A stretch of 64,000 bases of DNA from Caldilineaceae bacterium. Its GTDB lineage: Bacteria > Chloroflexota > Anaerolineae > Caldilineales > Caldilineaceae. Both the position numbers and the translations under genes were made by a program. Positions 27,223 to 36,300 of this stretch are shown here, piece by piece. Numbering within the stretch: the first letter of the stretch is position 1; each line of letters starts with the position of its first letter. Under the pieces are notes generated by a model, which was given only the letters and a program-made list of their open reading frames with translations, was not told where the DNA came from and did no database searches. The stretch is from NCBI GenBank assembly GCA_022821585.1, contig JAJEDI010000097.1:1-64000 (forward strand), read 5' to 3'.

Positions 27223-27251
27223 ATCATAGCACGTATGACAACCTGACTCAA
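27223..27251 (-). promoter_or_regulatory. Promoter of Gfo/Idh/MocA oxidoreductase gene
   Basis: On the minus strand TTGAGT (27251-27246), a 17-base spacer and TATGAT (27228-27223), with TGC directly before the -10. The same TGC-TATGAT occurs upstream of the glycogen glycosyltransferase gene. Start of transcription would be near 27216. Confidence 0.55.
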
Positions 27252-27373
27252 TCGCAAGCACCCGCCGGGCGCATCCCAAAAAAGAGGCGAACTCTCGCAT
27301 GCCTCAGCACCGAAACAATACCGCGCTCCGTTCCCACCCCTATTTCCGGCAGAGTAAGCGCCGTCTCTGACTA

Positions 27374-27520
27374 TTGACCACTGCATTTGGGCGGTCGGGC
27401 CTATTCGGCCCTCCCTTGGGCGGGGGCTCCGCCCCCGCAACGCCCCCTCTCCTACAACATGCCTGGCCGACCTGGTGTCGATATTCGTAACAGGTCCCCT
27501 ATCGAAAGAGTTCCGCCAGT
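27374..27520. repeat. Dispersed hairpin repeat A (fullest copy)
   Basis: The unit begins 'ttgaccactgcattt', then a small hairpin (GGGCC-tattc-GGCCC), then a perfect 8-bp GC hairpin with a TCC loop (27419-27437), then 'cgcaacgcccc' and a tail 'ctcctacaacatgcc...gatattcgtaacaggt'. The head and both hairpins recur at 58629-58703; the tail recurs at 34-101. It is directly followed by repeat B, so the two form a composite intergenic element. Confidence 0.65.
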
Positions 27521-27529
27521 CCCACCAAA

Positions 27530-27559
27530 TCCCCGTAGGGGCACCCACTGTGGGTGCCT
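27530..27559. repeat. Dispersed palindromic repeat B, copy 2
   Basis: CCCC-gta-GGGG overlaps GGCACCC-actg-TGGGTGCC, a near-perfect stem. It matches the copy at 21312-21341 outside the loop and adjoins repeat A. Confidence 0.6.
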
Positions 27560-27693
27560 AGGCCTGCCCTATGCAATCCACAAAACACGTAAACAATGCC
27601 AGCCTCCGCTGCCAAAAATCCCCCCTGCCAGACAGTTACCACCCCAAAACGGGACAGCACCCCGGAATTCCAGGGCAATTGCATCAAAAACAG

Positions 27694-27702
27694 TGATATA
27701 AT
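27694..27702 (+). promoter_or_regulatory. Candidate extended -10 promoter in gene-poor region
   Basis: TGA-TATAAT is a perfect extended -10 with no -35 match. No gene follows within 800 bases, so if active it would make an untranslated RNA or a long leader for the gene at 28569. Confidence 0.35.
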
Positions 27703-28190
27703 GGTTCTGTGCAAGAATGTGAACAGGCATTGCCAGTAGCGTATAACGAGCACGAAGCCATGCCTCCTGCTGGCAGGGAATCAGAAGGCCGGGGGAGCCC
27801 CTGCGAGACTGCAAAAATGCCCACAATCCATCTGCCCGGCACCCAACAAGGAAACGTATGCCAGGTCAGGCCCAAGAGTCCTCAACGAGGAACACTGCCC
27901 CCACCGCCAGCTAACCGGCATGAGTCTGTCGTCTGTAAGAGTAGCGGATGAGCATCGAAGAAGACTTGCCAGAACCGGGAACATACGCCAGACACGGAAA
28001 AATTGATGCAGAAGCGTAACCACAAGCAGAACCAGAAAAATATTTTTCGCCCGCCATTCCCGCCATATTTCCGCCTAAACTCGTCCCACCATATCACCGG
28101 ACCTACAACTCTTGTACATCTCTCGTTTGAACTCGAACGCGCCCACGCGCACCAGCGAATCCCTCATCACAGCCCAATGAACAATCCTCA

Positions 28191-28378
28191 TGAACTGTAG
28201 TTCAGACATCAAACAAACGCCCGTAAACGCTCATGAACTCTTGTCCACTGCTCGTACGAGACAGCTTGCACCTGCAAGACCTTCGCCGCAGCCCACTGCG
28301 AAAGTCTCAGGTACAGTAGTTCAGAAAACCCTTATTCGCTCGTAAACGCTCGCAAACGCTTGTAAACTCTCGTCCAAC
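28191..28378. repeat. Imperfect 119-base duplication with 10-bp phased repeats
   Basis: 'gtagttcaga' occurs at 28197 and 28316, and 'cgtaaacgctc' at 28222 and 28341, both exactly 119 bases apart. The second unit contains successive 10-mers cgtaaacgct, cgcaaacgct, tgtaaactct (28341-28370). The first unit begins with the perfect palindrome TGAACT-gt-AGTTCA (28191-28204). A further hairpin CTTGCA-cc-TGCAAG is at 28265-28278. Confidence 0.55.
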
Positions 28379-28568
28379 ACATGGATGACAAAGCCTGCGC
28401 AACGCCATCAAGACAAGCGGTCTACAAGAGATGAAGTGACGAACTTTCCAACCCGGGCAAAAACCCGGCAATGGCGGATTGCAAAGTTGACCAACTGATG
28501 CTATCAATGGATCGAATCTGTCCCACCCAATTTCCACACCATCATCGAGTCCTTTAGGAGAACAATTT

Positions 28569-30245
28569 ATGCCTAGCATGACCGGTGGCCGGTTCATCGC
28601 CGAAACGGTACATGGATACGGAATCACGCACGTCTTCTTCATGCCCTACATCGGCCCCAGGGCTCTAATGGAGATGGAAAAACTGGGGATCAAACGCGTG
28701 CAGACCCACGGCGAGAAAGCCGCAGCCTACATGGCCGACGCCTACGCCCGCGTCAAACGCGCCCCCGCCCTCTGTATGGCCCAGGCTGTCGGCGTCGTCA
28801 ACCTGGCAGCCGGTCTCCAGGACGCCTATCTGGCCTGCTCCCCGGTGATCGCGCTCACGGGAAGGGAACTGCTCATCAATCAGCAGCGCCACGCCTACCA
28901 GGAAGTCGACCATGTCAATCCGTTCTCGGCTGTATCCAAGTACAGTGCCTATGTCTCAACCCCCGAACACCTGCCCGTCTACCTGCGTCAGGCCTTTCGT
29001 GCCGCCACCACCGGTACACCCGGCCCGGTTCACCTGGACTTTGAAGGAATCGCCGGCCAGGGAGTCGTGGAACAGGAGGCCGACCTGGAGGTCATCGTGG
29101 AAGAAGCCTTTACCCGGTTGCCTCCCTTCCGGCCAGAGGCCGAAATCTCCGGAATTGACGAGGCCCTCCAGCTTCTGGCCGGCGCCGAACGCCCGGTCAT
29201 TGTCGCCGGAGGCGGCGTCTTGGCCTCCGACGCCCGCAACGAGCTCATCGAACTGGCCGAAAAGCTCTCCATCCCGGTAGCAACATCATTGAATGCCAAA
29301 ACGATGTTCCCCCCTGACCACCCGCTCGCTGTTGGAGTTCCCGGCTCATACTCTCGCGCCTGTTCAAATAAGGTGTTGTGCGAAACCGATCTCGTCTTCT
29401 TCATCGGCAGCCACACCGGCGGCCAGGTGACCAACTCCTATCAGATTCCCCCACAGGGTACGCCCATCATCCAGCTCGACATCAACCCCGAGGAGATCGG
29501 CCGCAACTACCCCGTTCAGGTCGGCCTGCAGGGAGATGTCAAAAGCAGCCTCAGGCGCATGATCAATCGTTCCGCGCCTGGAGACCCCCGCGATGCATGG
29601 GTCGGCCGAGTACAGGAGCTGGTCCAGGAGTGGAAATCCAGCGTGGAGCACCTGGTCAATTCGGAAATCCTTCCCATGCGCCCGGAACGCCTATGCCGCG
29701 AGCTCAGCGACTACCTGCCCTCCGACGCCATACTCGTTTCCGACACCGGCCACGCCGGAATCTGGACCGGGACCATGCTCGATCTGAAGCACCCCGACCA
29801 AAGCTACATTCGCTGCTCGGGGTCACTGGGGTGGGGCCTGCCCGCCGCCATGGGTGCCAAGTGCGCCCGGCCCGACCGCCCGGTTCTCTGCTTCACCGGC
29901 GATGGCGGCATCTGGTACCACATCGCCGAACTGGAGACCGCCGCCCGCTGCGGAATCAACACCGTAACCGTCGTCAACAACAACCACTCACTGAATCAGG
30001 AGCAGGGCGGCGTAGAGCAGATATATGGCGGACGCACCCCCGGCTCCGATGAGCTCTGGCTATTCGACGACGCCGACTTCGCCAGGATTGCCGAGTCGTT
30101 CGGCGCCCTCGGCATCACCGTCAACAAGCCGGAAGAGCTCCCCGGCGCCCTCGAACGCGCCTTCGCGTCAGGCAGACCCGCCGTTGTCGACGTGAAAACA
30201 CACGTGGAGGGCATCGCACCGCGCGCCTGGATGCCGGCCGCCTGA
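28569..30245 (+). CDS. Thiamine diphosphate-dependent enzyme (acetolactate synthase-like)
   Basis: This enzyme of the ThDP decarboxylase/acetolactate-synthase superfamily has 558 residues. The N-terminal Pyr domain carries activating Glu49 (THGEKAA), a middle Rossmann-like domain spans about 195-330, and the C-terminal PP domain has the metal/ThDP motif GDGG (Asp445) ending in NNNH. The N-terminus FIAETVHGYGITHVFFMPYI is unusual in having Met-Pro-Tyr where synthases have Gly-x-Pro-Gly. The reaction may be a decarboxylation, carboligation or oxalyl/benzoylformate-type step; no small regulatory subunit (ilvN) follows, so classical acetolactate synthase is unlikely. AGGAG at 28556-28560 sets the start. 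Confidence 0.88.
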   Translation: MPSMTGGRFIAETVHGYGITHVFFMPYIGPRALMEMEKLGIKRVQTHGEKAAAYMADAYARVKRAPALCMAQAVGVVNLAAGLQDAYLACSPVIALTGRELLINQQRHAYQEVDHVNPFSAVSKYSAYVSTPEHLPVYLRQAFRAATTGTPGPVHLDFEGIAGQGVVEQEADLEVIVEEAFTRLPPFRPEAEISGIDEALQLLAGAERPVIVAGGGVLASDARNELIELAEKLSIPVATSLNAKTMFPPDHPLAVGVPGSYSRACSNKVLCETDLVFFIGSHTGGQVTNSYQIPPQGTPIIQLDINPEEIGRNYPVQVGLQGDVKSSLRRMINRSAPGDPRDAWVGRVQELVQEWKSSVEHLVNSEILPMRPERLCRELSDYLPSDAILVSDTGHAGIWTGTMLDLKHPDQSYIRCSGSLGWGLPAAMGAKCARPDRPVLCFTGDGGIWYHIAELETAARCGINTVTVVNNNHSLNQEQGGVEQIYGGRTPGSDELWLFDDADFARIAESFGALGITVNKPEELPGALERAFASGRPAVVDVKTHVEGIAPRAWMPAA

Positions 30246-30290
30246 GGACCCGACCCGCCAGCAGGGAACCGCCGTCCAAAACGGGTCCTC
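30244..30290 (+). terminator. Terminator-like stem after ThDP enzyme gene
   Basis: GAGGACCCG (30244-30252) pairs with CGGGTCCTC (30282-30290) over a long loop; the left arm overlaps the stop codon. Only a short pyrimidine stretch (cagttt) follows, so efficiency is doubtful. Confidence 0.35.
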
Positions 30291-30476
30291 CAGTTTGCTC
30301 CGGCTATCGCCGGTCTGCTAAAATGCCTTAGGCTTGCGACAGAACCTGCCGCCGCAACGCGCCCGGATGGAGAGGCTTTCTTCCGGCTGGAAACAGGCCA
30401 ATCCGACCCAAACCTTGGGCTCTGTGCATGCAGGCAGATCAGTGCAATTCGACTTCATAACGCGGAAGGCTTTAGC

Positions 30477-30767
30477 ATGAAAGCGATGCTATATCTGGAT
30501 CAATTGGTCGAGCCGGTGGCTGTACTGGACGACGTCAAGATTGTGGAATTCGGTAGCGACAATCACCCGGAAGGCGCCAGGGTCCGAATCTACTACCATA
30601 CCACTAATCTGAATGCAACCAAGACGATGGTCGAACTTCATCGCGATCGCAAAATGACCGTGAAGTTGGAAGACGGCCGCTCTGCCCCCGCCCTGATTAC
30701 CCATGCCAGTCTCGATGCGAAAGGCCAGTTTGTTGGCGTTCTGAGAGTCCTCGGACCGCTGGCCTGA
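30477..30767 (+). CDS. Small hypothetical protein (96 aa)
   Basis: I do not recognise a family. The 96-residue soluble product looks beta-rich, with alternating hydrophobic and charged residues and no signal peptide. GGAAGG (30463-30468) lies eight bases before the ATG. The start codon sits in the left arm of a six-pair hairpin, TAGCAT (30473-30478) with ATGCTA (30486-30491), which could modulate initiation. It stands alone between the ThDP enzyme and the helicase gene, with 231 bases upstream and 116 downstream. Confidence 0.78.
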   Translation: MKAMLYLDQLVEPVAVLDDVKIVEFGSDNHPEGARVRIYYHTTNLNATKTMVELHRDRKMTVKLEDGRSAPALITHASLDAKGQFVGVLRVLGPLA

Positions 30768-30883
30768 GATCGACGTGCTTTCCCAATCCAGCCCGGCTAA
30801 CCCCACCGCGCGTTCCAGCTCCGGGGATATCCCGCTATCTCGTCCACTGTCCGCCCCTATGCCCGCCATCTTCCAACAATTTC

Positions 30884-33247
30884 ATGGTCGCTGAACAGCA
30901 ACTGCGCCCTGCTCAGGAGGAGATCCTCAACTATGAGGGAGGCCGCCTCGGCATCAGCGCGGTGCCTGGCAGCGGCAAAACCTTCACCCTGAGCCGGCTC
31001 GCCGCCAAACTGGTGCATAAGCTGGCAGCCTCAGGCCCCCTGGATGATCGCGAAGTCCTCGTCGTCACCTTTACCAACGCAGCCGCAGAGAATTTCCGCA
31101 GCAACATCGGCCGTATCGTTGAGAGCCGCCGCCTTCTACCAAGTGGCTTCCGCGTTGGAACCATTCACAGTCTTGCCCACGAAATTGTGCGTGAGCGCCC
31201 GGGTCTGGTGGCCCTCGGTGAAGATTTCGACATTATTGAAGACCGAACAAGCCTGGAAATTAAACGCCAGGCAGTCAACAACTACCTGCAGTCCAATCCC
31301 GACTTTTTCGGCGCATTCATTCGACCGGAGGAGCTTCAGAATTCCCGTTACCTGGAGCGCCAGCTCCCCGGCCTTGCCCAGGAAATCGCCGAAGCGGTCA
31401 TTCGCCGCGTCAAAGAGCTGCGAACCGATGCCGGCCCGCTTGAGGACCTGCTGCAAAACCAGTCCGGCTCTTGGCCTCTGCTCTCCTTTGGACTTCAGGT
31501 CTGTCGCGACTACCAGCGCGGTCTGAGCGTGCGCGGCGGCGTCGACTTTGACGACCTCATCGTCCTCGCCCTCCAGGCCCTCGAAACAGACGAAAACCTC
31601 CTGGCCCGTCTGCAACGACGCTGGCCCTTTGTCCTCGAAGACGAAGCGCAGGATAGCAGCACGTTGCAAGAGCAGATGCTCCACCTCTTGACCTCCTCCC
31701 ATGGAAACTGGGTCCGGGTGGGAGACCCCAACCAGGCCATAAATACCACCTTTACCAGCGCCGACCCCCGTTTCCTCAGAGAGTTCGTCGAACGAAAGAC
31801 GGTCCATTCCTTACCTCTGCCTAACTCGGGCCGCAGCGCCATGCCGATCATCGAGCTTGCCAACTGCTTCATCGACTGGAGCCGTGAGGAGCATCCTGAA
31901 CTCCCGCTGGACAAAGCCCTTTCCATTCCATACATTCTGCCCACCGAGAAAGGCGATCCGCAACGCAACCCCGAACCCGGCGATCCGGGCGTCTTCTTCT
32001 ATGAGCGCCCGCTCACACCCGCCGATGAGATCCAGATTCTGACCAGAAGCTTGCAGCGTTGGTTGCCTAGGCATCCCGCAAAGACCGCGGCCGTCCTCGT
32101 CCCCGACAACCACCGTGGCGGGCAGTTCAGCCAGGCCTTCGAGGAGGTCGGCCTCCCCTTCGACGATTCATTGCTCCGGTCAACCAGTACCACCCGCGTT
32201 GCCGTGGACGCGCTCGTGAAGACAATGCGCTACATCGGCCAGCCCGCCAACCCCGCCCATCTGCGGGTACTTTGGGCCGAAGTCTGGTGGGCGCGGCGAA
32301 GATGCCCCCACTCCCCTCCCGATTCAGAGGCGCAAGCCGCCCAGGCCGCCACCGAGGATCCGCTTCCTTCCTGGCTTGCGGCTGGGTCCGGCGCCGGCCA
32401 AACTGCCCAGGACGATGAGTTGCCCCAACCGGTGCTGCGATTCGGCAATGCGCTCGGCCGGCTCCGCCTTCCGGAGCGGTTCCTCTACCCCGCAGCCGGA
32501 GACGACTGGCTGCAGGAGCTTGGCTGGATCGACGACTTTGACCGTTTCCGGCCCATAGTAGATCAATTCCGCCAGGACCTGAGACGCTGGTGCTCAGCCG
32601 TCGTTCTTCCCGTCGACGAACTGGTCCTGACTCTAGGACAGGACCTCTTCTCGGAAGCCTCGGAACGTGCCCTGGCCCACAGCGCAGCCATCCTCCTGGC
32701 CGGCAAAGTCAGAGAACGCCCCGACCTCCGACTGCCCGAGTTGACCAGGGAGTTGGACCAGGCCGGCGCCAACAAGAGACATTTTCTCGGTTTTGGCGAA
32801 GAGACCCGGGGCTTTGAACCCCCAGCCGGCAAGGTGACCATTTCTACTATGCACACAGCCAAGGGTCTGGAATGGGATCGTGTCCACCTGGCATCCGTCA
32901 GCAACTACAGTTTCCCCAGCGGCGGCGACGACGAGTATTACCGCGGGGAGCCCAGATTCATTCGTGACAGCCTCAATCTGACCGAGGAGGCTCTGGAGCA
33001 GACTAGGCAACTTCACATGGGGACGCTCGACGATTATGTCCAGGGAGAGGCGACCTTGAGAGCTCGGCACGATTATGCCGCCGAGCGCCTCCGGCTCCTC
33101 TACGTCGGAATCACCCGCGCCCGTCAGGAACTGGTCCTGACCTACAATACTGGTAGATTTCATGATAGGCGGCCAAACCAGCCAGCCTTAGCGTTTACCG
33201 AGTTGGCACTAGCCTGGCAAAGGGCCATAGGCCAAACTGAAATCTGA
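30884..33247 (+). CDS. UvrD/Rep-type superfamily 1 DNA helicase
   Basis: This ATP-dependent 3'-5' helicase has 787 residues. Q-motif Gln11 (RPAQEEIL), Walker A VPGSGKT (27-33), motif Ia VTFTNAAAENF, motif II LEDEAQD (DEAQ variant), motif III VGDPNQAI, motif V TMHTAKGLEWD and motif VI YVGITRAR are all visible, so it is a complete ATPase. It is about 60-80 residues longer than UvrD in the 2B region (Ala/Gln/Pro-rich insertion near 470-510). It lacks the C-terminal nuclease of AddA/RecB. The likely role is DNA repair or recombination; a standalone relative of the AddAB type is possible. It is not linked to other repair genes. Confidence 0.92.
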   Translation: MVAEQQLRPAQEEILNYEGGRLGISAVPGSGKTFTLSRLAAKLVHKLAASGPLDDREVLVVTFTNAAAENFRSNIGRIVESRRLLPSGFRVGTIHSLAHEIVRERPGLVALGEDFDIIEDRTSLEIKRQAVNNYLQSNPDFFGAFIRPEELQNSRYLERQLPGLAQEIAEAVIRRVKELRTDAGPLEDLLQNQSGSWPLLSFGLQVCRDYQRGLSVRGGVDFDDLIVLALQALETDENLLARLQRRWPFVLEDEAQDSSTLQEQMLHLLTSSHGNWVRVGDPNQAINTTFTSADPRFLREFVERKTVHSLPLPNSGRSAMPIIELANCFIDWSREEHPELPLDKALSIPYILPTEKGDPQRNPEPGDPGVFFYERPLTPADEIQILTRSLQRWLPRHPAKTAAVLVPDNHRGGQFSQAFEEVGLPFDDSLLRSTSTTRVAVDALVKTMRYIGQPANPAHLRVLWAEVWWARRRCPHSPPDSEAQAAQAATEDPLPSWLAAGSGAGQTAQDDELPQPVLRFGNALGRLRLPERFLYPAAGDDWLQELGWIDDFDRFRPIVDQFRQDLRRWCSAVVLPVDELVLTLGQDLFSEASERALAHSAAILLAGKVRERPDLRLPELTRELDQAGANKRHFLGFGEETRGFEPPAGKVTISTMHTAKGLEWDRVHLASVSNYSFPSGGDDEYYRGEPRFIRDSLNLTEEALEQTRQLHMGTLDDYVQGEATLRARHDYAAERLRLLYVGITRARQELVLTYNTGRFHDRRPNQPALAFTELALAWQRAIGQTEI

Positions 33248-33389
33248 GCAAGGACTCTGGAGCCTCCAAACTGGGCAGAGGCTTACGATCCGGTGAATGC
33301 CTCGGAGTTCGACAGGCTGTCCATGTCGGCACGGCTTGATCTCCTCTCAAGGGTCCCGCGTACCTGTCGCTGAAAGTACCGATCCACGA

Positions 33390-36300
33390 ATGCGCCACAC
33401 GAAGATTCAGCAATACTGCGAATCCGTCATCGAGGCCGGCTGGCTCGCCGCCTTGATCATCGCGCCGCTCTTTTTCAACACCTACTCCAGCCGCGTCTTT
33501 GAACCGGACAAGATCAGCCTGGTTCGGACCATTTCTCTGGTAATGCTGCTCGCCTACTTCGTAAAGATCATTGACGGCGGCCGGCTCTGGCTTCCAGCCG
33601 GCGCGGGAGCATCCCAGCCATCCAACCGCATCCCGCCCGCCTCCGCAGGTCCGCAGCCAAGGTTCGAGTGGCGGCTGGGCAGCCTCTGGCGACAACCGCT
33701 GCTTCTGCCCGTCCTGCTGCTGGCGGTCGCTTATGCACTGAGTACCCTGCTTAGTATCTCACCACCCGTAAGCTGGTGGGGCTCCTATCACCGCCTGCAG
33801 GGCGCATACACCTTCTTCAGCTATTTGATCATCGCCCTCCTCACAGCAGCACACCTGAGACAGCCCGCCCAGCTGCGGCGCCTCCAACATACTGTAATAG
33901 TCACCAGCCTGCCCATCTCCATCTATGGCGTCTTCCAGCACTTTGGCAAAGATCCCCTGCCCTGGGGACAGGATGTCAGTGGCCGCATAACTTCCAGCGC
34001 CGGCAATCCCATCTTCCTCGCCGCACATCTGATCATGGCCTTCTTCCTGACGCTGGAACGCGCCTTCTCCTGCTTCGCCCACCTGCTCAAGGACCCTGTA
34101 CAGCAGGAAAGCGATACATCCCCGGATGAGGAACGGCAGACCTCTGTTGCCGACAACAGCTTGTCCGGTGTGCTCGCAGGCGGCGCCTATCTCTTTGTGC
34201 TTGTAGTTCAGCTGCTCGCCATTTTCTGGTCCCAGAGCCGCGGCCCCTGGCTCGGCCTCGCCAGCGGAACCTACATATTCGTCCTCCTTCTCCTGACCGG
34301 AATGCGTCCCCGCAGCTACCGCGCCTGGACCGCAGCTTGGGTTGGGCTCGGGGCGGCCGGACTCATTCTGCTGATTCTCCTGAATACCACTGCGCTGGGA
34401 CAATCGTTCAGGCAGATTCCCGTCTGGGGACGTCTTACGACGATGCTGGAGAGCGCCGCCGGCACCGGCCGGGTCCGCGTACTGATCTGGGAAGGCACTG
34501 CGGCAATGATCTCCCCCCATCAGCCACTGACCTATCCTGATGGCAGCGAAGATTCCGTCAACCCTCTGCGTCCCCTGATTGGCTACGGTCCCGAGACACT
34601 GTGGATGGCGTTCAACCGATTCTATCCACCTGAGCTCGCCCAATGGGAGTCCCGCAACGCCAGCCCCGATCGCGCCCACAACGAAACCTGGGACAATCTG
34701 GCAATGACTGGACTGATCGGCTTGCTGGCCGCTTCACTCCTCTTCCTGTCTATCTTCTTCTGGGCCTTACGCTGGCTCGGGCTCATCCGTTCACGCCGCG
34801 ACGTCGTACTCTTCCTCTCCTTGCTCATCGGGGGCGGCCTGCTCCTCAGCGTTTTCTTCCAGTTGCGCGGCGTAAGCGTCGGCTTCCTTGGCGTAAACTG
34901 GCCCACCGGACTGATTCTCGGGCTGATTGCATACGTCACGCTCGCCGTCTTCCTTCAACCCGAGTCGTCAACAGAGGAAATCCATCGTCCTCGCCAGCTC
35001 CTCTTGATCGCCTCCCTGTCCGCTGTAATCGCACACTATGTCGAGATTCATCTCGGGATCGCAATCGCTGCCACCCGCATCTACTTCTGGATCTTCGTTG
35101 CTCTGCTGCTTGCCCTTGGCATGCGCTGGCTTCTCCCCGAACCATTTGCACCCGGCGACCCTTCGACCGGTCAACCTGCACCCGATGGCTGGCAAAATGT
35201 GCGCTCGAATGACAGGAAGACTTCGACGCGTGCACAACCGCGCCGTCGTCGCCGTCAGGACAGACCCTCCCCCTTCAACTGGAACATCGGCCTTCCCGCG
35301 ACCATTCTTCCAGACATTCTCATGATGTTGACCCTGGTCTTTCTCTTTACCTTCAATCTCCTGGGACGCTCGAATCCGTTCTCCATACTGTTTGCTGGAT
35401 TGGGCACCTCATCCCAGGCTTCGCCCGCCGGTGGCCTCTCCGAAATCCTCTGGATCGTCGTATTTACCTGGATTGTCGCGACTGGACTCGGCGCCACCGC
35501 AGCCACCTTTCATCTCCCATCTGTCCAGCTAGGGCGGCGTGCCGAAGTAAGCCCCTCATCGCCCCGCCTCCGCAATAGATCAGCGAATCGCCGCGACAGC
35601 GTAAGATATGGCCGCCTTCTGGTCCGTACGGCAGCCCTTTACGGCCTCCTGCTGCTCGCAGCTTGGCTGATCTACGGGCTGGTCCACGCCGCCCGGCTCC
35701 TTCCCGGCGCCAGAACCGGCTCTGTAGCTGAACAGCTCAACCATATCGCCAGTCACTACAGCCTGTTTGCTTGGTTAATCGTCCTCTGGTGCCTTCTGGC
35801 AGGAGTTTTCCTGGCATGGCGCGCATTGGCCGAAGCAAAGCGCGCTTGGCTGGGGCGGGGACTGACCACCGTCGGCGCCGGCACTCTGCTTTCAGCCATC
35901 ATCTTTTTCATCATAGGAGGCGTCAACATAGCACAAGTGCGTGCCGACGTATTCTACAAACAGGGCCAGAGTTTTGACTCCGCAGGGGCATGGGTGGAGA
36001 GTTCAGACCTGTACCGTCGTGCCTTGGCCGTACGGCCAAGAGAGGACTACTACATGCTTTTCTTGGGCCGAAGCCTGCTCGAAAGAGCGGTGCACGCCCC
36101 CGCAGAAGGTGCCTCCGCCCTTCCAGCCGAACCGTCGCTTGAGGACATTCTGAATCTTGATGCCGATAAGATATCTCGACTGAGTCAGGCCGAAGTCCTC
36201 TCTGCCGCCAGGACCGTCCTCCAGGAGGCGCAGGAAGTTAATCCGCTCAACACCGACCACACCGCCAATCTTGCCCGCCTGCACCGGCGCTGGTCCGCCC

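Larger units (their letters stand above)
27013..28568. other. Gene-poor, repeat-rich region (1.55 kb)
   Basis: I find no credible protein gene: the open frames are short, lack ribosome-binding sites and have no recognisable features. The region holds a promoter (27223-27251), dispersed repeats A and B (27374-27559), an extended -10 candidate (27694-27702), a 12-base AT palindrome near 28037 and 10-bp-phased repeats (28191-28378). From ~27560 on, it is clearly less GC-rich than the surrounding genes. No known structured RNA was recognised. Confidence 0.6.

Noticed and set aside
27840-27930. Possible signal recognition particle RNA ('ccaggtcaggcccaagagtcc')
   Set aside because: It resembles the start of the SRP domain but lacks the GNAR loop and the AGCAGC strand, and no flanking helix pairs.
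27709-27951. 80-codon frame after the extended -10 at 27694
   Set aside because: GTG start without a ribosome-binding site, Pro/Ser-rich composition and no recognisable features; more likely noncoding.
28035-28050. AAAAATATTTTT palindrome as replication or integration site
   Set aside because: A single short AT palindrome without DnaA boxes, direct repeats or an integrase gene.
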